Positions 24,212 through 35,500 of a stretch of 64,000 nt of DNA are shown piece by piece (within the stretch, counting starts at the first letter, position 1; each line of letters opens with the position of its first letter). Source of the stretch: Siphlonurus alternatus (taxonomy: Eukaryota; Arthropoda; Insecta; Ephemeroptera; Siphlonuridae). A program made the translations under genes and the position numbers. The notes beneath the pieces were generated by a model. The model was not told where the DNA came from and did no database searches. It saw only the letters and a list, made by a program, of their open reading frames with translations. Location of the stretch: contig OX463782.1 in NCBI GenBank assembly GCA_949825025.1, positions 33,265,351-33,329,350 on the forward strand. Direction: 5' to 3'.

Positions 24212-24217
24212 AATAAA
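24212..24217 (+). terminator. Candidate polyadenylation signal of the zinc transporter
   Basis: AATAAA lies about 336 bp past the stop codon, in AT-rich sequence. It is one of several possible signals in the region. Confidence 0.35.
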
Positions 24218-25668
24218 ACATTATTAATTAATGTATAATATAATATGTCATTATTGTGTGTCCACTGTAGTCTAAAATAAAAAATAAATTATATTCGATG
24301 TGCATGCTCTATATACGCCTTCTAAGAATTATATGTTTCAAATAATTTTAATTTAGTTTCCACATATAAAATATTATTATAATGCAATTTTAAAGACACT
24401 AATATATTTCTTAAGTTTCTATACTACTAACTTATTACATATTATAATTCTTAAAAATATAAATTGACTACAATCCAAATTAATTCATTCTATTCTTCGA
24501 TCCCCCCCCCCCCCCCCGTTGTACCGGCCCATTTCATGTCTTAAACAAAATCATTCCATGACTACAATTTACTTTTTTTATTGCTATATTAAATCAATAT
24601 TATTATTATTAAATCAATTTTTGAGAATTATTTTAAAAAATCATATAATAATAATATATATAATATTTATTTAAAATGATATTTTTTTTTACACTAAATT
24701 AATTTGTAAGGTAGTAAATGATTATTTTCCATCATAATCAATTAATCTTTATAATTTTATGATGTTTAGTTACTGTGTAATACGTACCTCTGCATGTATT
24801 ATATGCACAATGTGTAACCAACAGTTTATAATATTTATAATTTAACGTCCTTTAACGCAATGTGTATTTTTTATTGCTTTTTTTGGATATTAAAAAATTA
24901 CAGCGTTATCCTAATGTTGTTTTATTTATTTTAAAATAATATTATTTTTTTATTTTTTTTTCTTGTCTTATAATACATAACATTAATGATTAATGAATAA
25001 CAGAAAAAATAAACACTGGCAATATTAACTGAAACAATTCAAATAATAATTCTTAATATATTTTTGTAACATATGTATTTTGTATTGCCCACGAAAGAGA
25101 TAATTAATAAAATAAATATTTCGTATCCCCTTGAGATTAGGCAACTGTTTCAGCACCAAAATTATTCTTCAAAAAGCTTAAAAAATGCTTCATTTAAAAA
25201 AAAAAAAATGTTTGAATGCAGTGAAGTAAGCTCCAACGTTGCTGAAGAAATTGCTTAATTTTTAAGGCGAGATTTAGTGGCATGGTGGACATTTTTGTTA
25301 ATAATTGTTTGAATGTTCACTTGAACGAAAATAGCGTACGTGCCCATCTGCTGTCTTTGTAGCCTCTATAAGCAAATATTCAATGTTCAATTACCTACAG
25401 TGTGATTTTAAATTATTGCAATCGTTTTTTTTAAATATACAAATACGTGGAAAAGAAGAGTGTATATAGTTATACTGGTTCAGTCTGGTTTTAATCCCAT
25501 GGCACAAGCCGCATACAGGGGATACCTATCAGGACTTGCAAGTTAGTCAGGACTTAGTCAACTTTCCAACGCTCTGATTGACATGCAACACATGGTTGCA
25601 TGAGGACTTAAGTATATAGACCCAGCAGTATAGATGACGAGGACAGTAATAAGACTAAGTAAGTTTAA
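24218..25668. other. AT-rich spacer, nothing recognised
   Basis: Intergenic sequence between two converging genes. It includes a 16-base C run near 24502-24517. I see no exon, palindrome or tandem array that I can support. Confidence 0.5.
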
Positions 25669-25838
25669 CAGGCGCGGATCCAGGGGGGGGGGGCTGGGGG
25701 GCTGCAGACCCTCTTCCCCCGAAATTTTGGATTTAACATGGGCAATATAGGCATTTCCCCCACTCCAATTTTTTTTAACATTGGCCTTATGGAGGCAGCC
25801 CCCCCCCCCCCTGAAATTTTTTTCGGAATCCGCGCCTG
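25669..25838. mobile_element. Complete GCGCGGATCC-type MITE (family E, hAT-like ends)
   Basis: The terminal repeats CAGGCGCGGATCC and GGAATCCGCGCCTG bracket the family middle (GGATTTAACATGGGCAATAT and TGGCCTTATGGAGGCAGCCC). GTAAGTTT occurs on both sides (two bases away on the left, directly adjacent on the right), consistent with an 8-bp target duplication as made by hAT transposases. Partial copies are at 6966-7087 and 14556-14682. Confidence 0.8.
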
Positions 25839-26063
25839 GTAAGTTTGTTATATGAAGCAAATTTGGACCTACGAGAGATGCATAACCAATAAAGGCGGAT
25901 TCACATGGCGATTTCCATCCTGTGACGCGAAGCGAATAATGCACACTTGCTGTAACATCCATTGGCGACTATATTTGGCGATTAACAAAAAAGAGCATCG
26001 CAATTTAACGCGATATTCGCCTCCGCAATGGCGAATTCGCTTCTGCATAGGATTTTACAGCTT

Positions 26064-26231
26064 GGGGGACATTCACAAAGCACTTTAACCCCAACTTTAG
26101 CCACAAGTTTTATCCCTGGTACTAAACATGGTGTTAAACTAGGAGCTAGCCCCTGGTTTAGCACCATGTTTAGTACCAGGGATAAAACTTGGGGCTAAAG
26201 TTGGGGTTAAAGTGCTTTGTGAATGCCCCCC
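26064..26231. mobile_element. Family C palindromic MITE, copy 2
   Basis: The ends GGGGGACATTCACAAAGCAC and inverse, with inner CCAGGGATAAAAC and GGTGCTAAAC blocks, match the copies at 10392 and 57485. Confidence 0.85.
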
Positions 26232-26283
26232 TTGTGTGACAAAATCACGTGGCATCGCCATATTGACGCCATCTGAATCCGCC

Positions 26284-26400
26284 TTAAACTGGTCGTCACT
26301 TAAAGTTGATTTGACGTCACGAACCTTTTCTTTTGTTCTCCTATATATTAATGAGAGGGTCACGTGACGTCAAATCAACTTTAAGCGACGACCAGTTTAA
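26284..26400. mobile_element. Palindrome AAACTGGTCGTC type near the receptor 3' end
   Basis: The arms TTAAACTGGTCGTCACTTAA and inverse, then AGTTGATTTGACGTCACG and inverse, pair almost fully around TTTTGTTCTCC. One copy is seen here. Confidence 0.8.
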
Positions 26401-26526
26401 CGGTATTACTGTTTTTATATCAGAGCCTTCCAACAGAAAATAGAAATATACTGTACTTGTGATGTAAATAAATTGTAAAAATTAACAAAATTCTATATAT
26501 TATTATTTCTAAAATATTAATTCTAT

Positions 26527-26532
26527 TTTATT
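26527..26532 (-). terminator. Candidate polyadenylation signal of the ionotropic receptor
   Basis: TTTATT on the plus strand reads AATAAA on the minus strand, about 25 nt after the stop codon at 26557-26559. The 3' UTR would be very short; other signals may be used. Confidence 0.3.
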
Positions 26533-26556
26533 ACCCCCAGTAATATAAATACAAGT

Positions 26557-29500
26557 CTAGTTCGATGACATTGGACGACGTAACTTGATGGACATTGCTT
26601 CGATGGAATCAAGGTGTTCACGCATCTGCTCGCGGTCCAGATCTGGTGCTGATGCTGCCCAGCAGTTGTTACCGTTCCGCTCATGCGAAGGAGTGTGATT
26701 GAGGGTTCGTGCGGGCGTGAGGCTGCCCCGACCTGCAGGGGTGCTCAATGACGAGGCCTCTGAGTCATCAGGTGGACGCTCAGTGGGCGAGCCGCCACGT
26801 TCCTGCACCACGTCCAGTGTCGAGCCGAACCGAGAGCCGCGCGCACCGCGAGACCAGATGCGTCCAGAGCGCAGGCGCACAGACTGGCGAGAAGAGTCTC
26901 CGCTGTTGGAGCCTGTTCGAGATCGACTTGAGACTCGGCGACGAACGTTGGCCAAAGTGCTGTTCATTCGAGCTGCGACGTCGTTAACGCGGAACCATTT
27001 CATGAACAGTTCAATACCGAATGATAGACAAGCTGAAAAAATGTGCAAAAATCAATATTACATACTAAAGTACTCTAGAAATTTAAAATACTTGAATGTT
27101 AATATATTGCAACCATAAATTATTATGTATGTACTGTACAAGCATTACAATTAAAATGACACTGATATTATATGATCGTCAACAAGTCTCATCTGAAAAA
27201 AATACGTTTCTGATCACCCATCGATTATACTTAAATTAAAATAAGCCATGTGGTGTAAGACTGACCCATGAGCGTGCCAGCTCCGAGCACCAGCAACGTT
27301 CCCACGACGTCCTCGATACCAAGGCGACGCTCGTGCGGCATCTTTCGTGAGAACTCGTGACGAATCGTGCCCGTGGCCGTGTTGCGCAGACGTCGCCGCT
27401 GCTCCTGCCACGCGATGTCACGTGTCGCTTTCACCACAAAGCCCGTCTGGAATCACCCGACACTCGTCACCATGAGAAATTTTCCATTTTTCAGCCTTGT
27501 CAATCACCAATACCTGTGTTATTCTTAAGGAGCATGGTGGTTAACAATTAAGGACGCAAAAGGAAATTTTTCGAGGCTTCGACTGTGCATTAAATAGCAT
27601 GGGTGTGTCGTATACTTGCCTACTTGAAAAGACGTGTTTGATTTTTAAAATACTGCAAATATTACTAAAATAAAAATATATCAAATGAGAGTAGTAAATC
27701 AAGTATCAAATCTACTAATTTTGAAAAATTTCTAGGTCAACATCTCATTTTTCCCTCGATTTTTTGTATAATATATAAATAATATATTTTTTTTCAGTGA
27801 ATTAACTATTAAAAGTATGGTAAAATACTTATAATTGAATATATGTACGCAGTATTTTTATGTGTTCTAAAAAGTGCGTAATTTTGTTATTATGCCCCAG
27901 GGGTGTCTTCAAATAACACCACTTAACGTAAACTTAGCCTAAGACTGTCTTAGCGCAACAATAAAGAATACGCTAAGACTGTCTTAATTTTAGGATTGTT
28001 GTAATTTATTGTGTTATTTGAAGGCCCCCCAGATTGTTAAAAAATAAGATACGACTTACCTCCTCTCTAAAGGTCTGGGGGGTCTTCAAATAACATAAAT
28101 TACAACAATCCTAAAATTAAGACAGTCTTAGCGTATTCTTTATTGTTGCGCTAAGGCAGTCTTAGGTTAAGTTTAGGTTAAGTGGTGTTATTTGAAGACC
28201 CCCCTGGTCTCTTGTAACGTACCTGAATCAGGGTCAATATGGTGGGGTCAAGGGCCGGTCTGAGCGCCGGTGCTGCCACGAAGGACGGTAGCAGCGGTAA
28301 GAAACACTGCGATCCCAAGTGGAGAGCCTTCTTGCCAGAGAGGATTCCGGCCAAGTCATCCACGCTCTCGTACTGCAGTCGGTCGTGCGAGCCCAGGAAG
28401 GCGTACAACGGTGACTTGGACACGTTGCGAATACCGTCCTCTACGGAGGGTAGCCACTCGAAGCCGGCCTGCACGTGACGTGACACGGGGTCGTCCGAGT
28501 CCTGAAGCCATTTATCCCACCCAGAGCCGCCTGATGACCCCCCGGAAGAACCACCCCCACGATTTTTTTTCGTTACTGAGTCATCGTATCCTTTGAGGAA
28601 CAATTTTTAAATATTATTTTCTTGAAGATTACTATATATTTAATAATTAGGAATAAATAAGATTATTTTTATCATGCACATATAGTTAAGTAAAATTACA
28701 TTTGTTATTATTACAGATTTTATTAAATAAAATATGCATGACACCATATTTCTCAGGTCGGCTCACGGGTCACACTATGAGTAGCAAGGAACTAGTAGAG
28801 AGTTGAACTATTTGAGTCTGACAATTAATTGTATAAAAAAGTGTCAACTGACGTAATGTATGTTAATTGAAGGCAAACATACCGACGGTGCCCCACTTGA
28901 AGCCACTCGTGGCAATGATCTCCTCTGCAGTATCGATGGTGGCCGGGAAGATGGGCATGGTGACGAAGGCGATGATAGACGACGTGTAGGCCGCCGTGAT
29001 GATCACCGTGAAGATCCAGTAGAAGGCCAGCAGCAGCCGCACGCTGGCACGCTCGCTCCACACGCGACCCTTCACCACGAAGCAGTTGGTGAACGTGCCG
29101 TACACCAACCAGAACGAGTCGAGCCGGGAGCTCGCAGACTTGCTGGAAATTAATGTTTCCGAATCACTTATAGACTTTATATACATACATAAGAAATGTA
29201 AAAATATTTAAAGTTACATTTAAATCGAAGATATTTAAGGATTTCAACATTAGGGGTAAAAATACCAAACCCTAAAAATTAAATCCTTAACTAACTTCGA
29301 TTTCAAAAATTCAAAGGTGTTTTCTAAGGTAAAAAAAATAAGTTTGTTTCAATGGTAATTAATGTCAAAATTAGGATGCAATCATTTTTTAACGTAGTAA
29401 GGGTCAATATCTCGTTATAGGAGTTGCTTTTATCACATTTTAATTTAGCATGTTTTGAATTACCCCCTAGAAATAAAATTTGGTGCTAATCAGACAAAAT

Positions 29501-32500
29501 TTTTCAATCAACTTAATTTAATATGGAAGTAATGCAAATCGTGAATCCAACTCTAAAAAGACATAAAAGATTGATTTAAAAAAAAAAATCTAACACATGT
29601 CAAAAAAACTTACAACCCTTGGCTTTACGTATAACAAATTTCAACTTTCTAGCTGAAAGTCCTCCATTGAATTGAAATTGATTGAAAGTCCTCCAGCCGA
29701 AAATTTAGCGTACGATCGGAACACCATTTCTGGCCCTGGTCTGTATATAGAAATTATATTGAAGTTTTAAGATAAACGTTTATTTATATATTGCCACATC
29801 TACCCAGTGGAAACAAGTCTAGACAATAATTGTGAAAATATTAGCATTTAACCAATATGTACGGTGAGGATGGCAGGTAATGTAATGCATGACTTATAAA
29901 ATTAAGAACATTTATTTATACAATCGCGACAGCTTGCTTTTTTTTTTAATATATTTACTTTAACTTTAAACTTAATTTGTTCGTTGCTTCTTTCTTCAAT
30001 GTATATTTGATATATTTATCACAATGTCCACTCGTCACCTCGGAAAATTTTCCCTCTAGCAGCCTTGTTAATCACCAATCACCATGCTCTGTGTTGTTCT
30101 TACGGGGCATGGTGATAAAGAATTATTCTTAACTTTTCATTCAAGTAAATTAGTATGACTGAAAGACAGTAATTAATTAATTAATTAATTAATTAATTAA
30201 TTAATTAATTAATTAATTAATTAATTAATTAATTAATTAATTAGACAATCTTAATTGTATTTAGTGCCTTGGTTTTGTAACTGTTGCTAAATAAATAATA
30301 AATTCAATTTTAATTAAAATATTGCATGTCCATGTTGTTCAATTACAGAAAATAATACTATTTTGTTATAATTATCATATATATTTTAAATGAAAACCTG
30401 TTAAAAATTCACCAAATTAAATATAAAATGAAGATATTTCGACTAACTTTTTTTCCCCCGACTTGACGGCCGATGCAAGACACAGCACCATGTAGGCTGC
30501 GGTCAGCGTGAGCCACACGTTCAGCCGGAAGGGACCGAGGATGGCGCGGTGCCGCGGCAGAGCGGTCGAGGCGCGCGTCATGAAAACAGCACAGTCCTGT
30601 CGTCGGAAAATAGAGCACACGATCAATGAAGTATCGACCTCAAAATTTTTTTATTACAGAAATGGATAGAGGGTGCAAAAATATGCTACCCTAAATTTTT
30701 CAGATTTTTCTGAGACCGGGAAGTATTTTTAAAAAATTATTGAAAGTCCATTTGATGACGTCACGAGGCGCCTCTCCTTAAGAAGAGGATAGGACATTAA
30801 CGCCCGTGACGTCATAAAACGGACTTTCAATAATTTTTTAAAAATACTTCCCGGCTCAGAAAAATCTGAAAAAAATCAGAGTAGCAAATTTTTGCACCCT
30901 CTATCCATTTCTGCAATAAAAAAATTTGAGGTCGGTACACTCCATTTAAAACGTTAAAAAGATATATTTTTCTATCAATCGGTTTATTATATTATTATAT
31001 ATGCAACATTATATTATCCAACAATAAAACTGTACAATATTCGAACGGCTTCGGAAAAATTTAAAAGTTAAGTTTTAAGGAAGATATAACGTTGATCAGC
31101 TGTTCGACGTAGGTCCCTTTGATTAACATGTAAAGTTGTAAACCTTATAGCAAATTCAAAAAAATTCTGATTTTTTTTTTTTTTTTTTTGTTAGTGCCTA
31201 AAAGCCATAGGAAAAGTTTCAAAACAATTTAACGAGCCGATTTGTTTTAATTAAGTTTTTAGTTTGTCTCTTCATTGGAAAGCCCTATGCTGAAAATTAA
31301 AAAAAAATAATATTAAATATTTTCACCCTCCTGCAATGTGTTAACAGACTTTTTGTTATTTTTGGTATGTGGACTACCTTACTATAAATGCAAATATAAA
31401 TTATATGGCTCTAATTCCCGGTAAGAAAAAATAAATGAAGTGCCAACTGAATGCAGTTTACTATTGTTAGTATATTAAATATTGAAACTATATATTCCAA
31501 TTGTTGACTGTCCACAGCGTTCGCGTTTCCTGGAACTTTTATAGGTATACAATCAATACTACATCCATTTTATTTAATAATGTACACTCGTAACCTTGGA
31601 ATCCACTTGCAGACTTTTGTTAATCACCATGCCCTGTGTTATTCTTACGGAACATTGGTGATTAACAATATACCACAAAGGAGAAATTTTCCGAGGCGAC
31701 AACTGTACTTGCTTATATACCTGTTAGAGCAGCGCGACGTGGTATCTGAAAAATACCCTAACTCCATTGGTATGAAAAAAGAAAACCTAACTCCATTTTA
31801 GTAAGCAAAATGGAGTTATAATATTTTTTTTCAGCTTACCAATGGAGATAGGGTATTTTTCAGATACGCTGCGATGACGTTTGGACTTGTGCACTCACCT
31901 GCGTGTAAGGCACGGTGGCAGCAGCGTCCTCGGTGTCGGCCACGGTGTAGATTCCCCCCGCCCCGAGGTCCGCGGTGTTCCCCGACACCAAGTTACGCAC
32001 CGTCTCGCCGCCCATCATCTCGGGCACCATGCGCAGTGAGTACGTGAAGTTGAGCTTCTCGCTCAAAATGTTCATCAGCACCGGCTCCATTCCCGTCCAC
32101 TCGGCGCCTTCATAGAAATTAAATAAAGCAGACTCACCACAAATTATCAATTTTCGGGCTAAAGTCTAGGGATGAAGTGTAAAATCTGTAGAGATTTAAA
32201 ATAAATTAGAACTGCATCCATCGCCTCAGAAAATTTCCCTTGTTAATCACCATGTCCCCCGTATGAATAACATGGTGATTAACAAGGCTGCAAAAGAGAA
32301 ATTTTATGAGGCGACGAATGTATGCGAAGGATCTTTGGACAAATATTGTTTCAAGTTTAATATCGTGTACATCCCAAACCAGTAAAAAATGAAACTGGAA
32401 TTATTAAAAAATGCAGATATATATAGTTTTGGAAGTATAATATAATATAATATAATATACATAATTTATTTGGCCTCTAAAATTTAAAAAAAAAAATCAT

Positions 32501-35500
32501 TGTTTGGAGTATACTAAATATATATATAGGAATTTCATGTTTAAATTTTGGGTAGCACGGAGATGCCCGAAGCCGCCCGAAGATCTTCGGGATGTAGGCA
32601 GAAAACCCTAAAATCCTATGCTGCACGTGTTAACGTAACTCACAACATCGCCTTTATAATAATGGTTTTGGTTGTCAATTATTTTTTTTCACTAGCATTG
32701 GTTCTTTTTGTCATCATTTATGAAAGCAAATTCTAAGAAAAATGATGCGAATAGTCAGGAGAAATTAATTTCGAGACCAATTTTAACACATATCTGGCTA
32801 TGCCACCGCCAATGTTTTGCCTACATGATTGTGACGTCATATTGTATTGTGACGTATGGTGAAAGACGTATATACACGTTGATATTTCCATTTCTAAAAG
32901 TGCATGCATGATGCTTCTCTGATGAGTAATTAATTAACATGCAAGACACAAAAAGTAGAAATTTAAACAAACATATACATTTGTATATACATTTGTATAT
33001 ATTATGATATTATTATTATATATTATGTATGTTTTATACATTTGTATACATATTATGATGATTCTGCATGACCTATAGCTGCAGACTGCATATAATTAAT
33101 ATAAAGTAAAAGGTGCATGGTGAAAGAATGACTCACCGGTCTCGTTAGGTCGGTAGATGCTGAAGGGCGGCTCGTGACGGGCCACCATGTTCACGTGGTA
33201 CGGGAACCAGGGCTTGAGGTGCGCCGTGGACACCACCGGCCGGCGACGGTGAGCGCTCGCCACGATGATCAGCTTGTAAGGACGCTGCTCCCACCTAATT
33301 TGTACATATTTTGATTTATTGATTTTTAAACACAGGGTGTTGAGCCGGTTCTTTAAGACAGTACTACATGGTATAATTTTTATATAATTACTGTATACAA
33401 TTTTTCATTACAAGAAAACTTTAGCTCCATTTGTTTGTATGGAGATCAAATTTTCTTGAAATGAAAAATTGCATGCAAAAGTGTATCATGTTACATCATG
33501 TAATACCGGCTTTAGAGTGGTGGCACTGTGTACTAGCTGGCCCAACAGAGTTGCATGCTGCATGCAGTATTGGACCAACACTAGACCAATAGAGCTGTGT
33601 TTATTCCGATGCAATGGAGTACCGACCTCAAAATTTTTTATTGCAGAAATGGATAGAGGGTGCAAAGTTATGCTACTCTGATTTTATCAGATTTTTTAGG
33701 GACCGGGAAGTATTGCTAAAAAGTTTTGGCGAGGTGGGGTTCAAATCCACGTCCCTTTTGGGTCCTATCTCTTATTAAGAGAGGCGGCAAGAGGCGGCAC
33801 TTTTTCTGCACTTTCAATAATTTTTTAAAAATACTTCCCGGTCTCAGAAAAATCTAAAAAAATTCAGAGTAGCATATTTTTGCACCCTCTATCCATTTCT
33901 GCAATAAAAAATTTTGAGGTCGGTACTCCATTATCAACTAATGCGTGGTATAATAAATATAGTCATTAACGTACTTTGCTTTCTATAGTAATTAATCCAC
34001 TCTGTCTCTCTTCTTAACTTTTCACTGAAATTTAACTTTTTATTGAAAGTATAAAGATCCATTGTTAGACCAACTTTGAATATAGCTATATAACTTTTAT
34101 TTTTCTTACTAAATATTACCTGTTAACAAGTTATCAATGCTGTAACAAGTGTAAAACATTAATATCAAAATATTTTTTACCAACATTAATTAGTTGACAG
34201 CATTGGAAATTTTATTCTTGTAGGTGCCTAAAAAGTTGCCTATATTGCAGGCGCTAAGCAAACATAATGTCTTGGTAACAAAATTGTCATGTGAATTATT
34301 ATGTTCATAATAATATATAATAATATAATATATTATATTCTATATGATAATATAATATATATGATTGCTTATATATTAATAAATATATATAATGATTTAT
34401 TTCTCAGTTTTTTTGCAAAACTTTGATATTATGCATATACAGTAAAACTTTTAATATCGTTAACAGGCATGATAATATGTAAAAAAAAATATATATATAA
34501 AGAAATAATATTTCTGAGATATGACTTAATTAGTAAAGAAATTAATAAGAATTATAATGAGTATTATATACGTATTATATTAAAACAAAGTTTATGCATG
34601 CTGTACTAGTCTAACATTGTGTATAATTACATGTAGTACAGTATATATACACTGTTATTTGGCTATAAAGATTAAATTTTGGATGCATTTCCATGGAGCG
34701 ATGTCAAGTGGGGTTTAGCGGGGCGAGAAAAGCGCACTTGCTTTAATCTTGTATGGTGGCCATGTTGACGATATAATTGCTCCCCGCAAAACGAGGAAAT
34801 CACGAGCCTCTGATTGGCTGCGGCGGTACGCGATTTTCTCGCTTTTCCCCGCTCCATGGAAATGCACCTTACTAAATACATAAAAAAAGCCTTTCTTTTT
34901 TTAATACATACCGCTCTATGAACTCTTCAACGCGCCACAGTGGTGACGCGGTGACGATCACGGTGGCCGAGGCGTGCGACGTGCCGGACCTGCTGATTGC
35001 GCGCGCATCCTCCACGTGCTGCAGCAAGAACACGGGCGTGGCGCACGATCCATCTCGCGGGACGGGGCTCTGGCTGGCGCCGTTGACCGTGCCGGAGAGT
35101 CGGCCGTGCGTGAGACCGCCCGGCAGAGCCCCCGAGAGCAGCCGCTGCACGCCGCACGAGGTCTCGAGGAAGCGATCGTAGCGAAGCACGGGCACGCAAC
35201 CGGGGAAGTACGTGTCGAGCACGCGTGCCACGATGCGGCTCATCGCAAGATCCTCGGGACATTCGCTCTCGGGGGGCAGTCGCAGTCCAAGAGGAATCTC
35301 CACAGCTGCCAACGTAAAGAAACATCATGGCGGGCGTACATCGAGTGCGGGAGTTCGTAAGGTACAATTTTCTCATAATAAATTAAAGTTCTTCTGTTGG
35401 GCATATAGGGTACTCTTTTTCTTAATGGATATATCATGTATATTTTATTATGTATTATAAAGTGGAAAATAAGGCAGAGGAATTGAATTTCGCATTTATA

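Noticed and set aside
26699..27118. Plus-strand open frame of 139 codons, GC-rich
   Set aside because: Shadow of the last receptor exon, which encodes the Ser/Arg-rich tail on the minus strand.
30171..30243. Repeated AATT spacing as a CRISPR-like or regulatory array
   Set aside because: Simple 4-bp microsatellite with no spacers.
34927..35376. Arg-rich open frames of 128-149 codons overlapping the receptor second exon
   Set aside because: They are other-frame and opposite-strand shadows of the exon 34912-35305, whose frame is supported by phase and receptor context.
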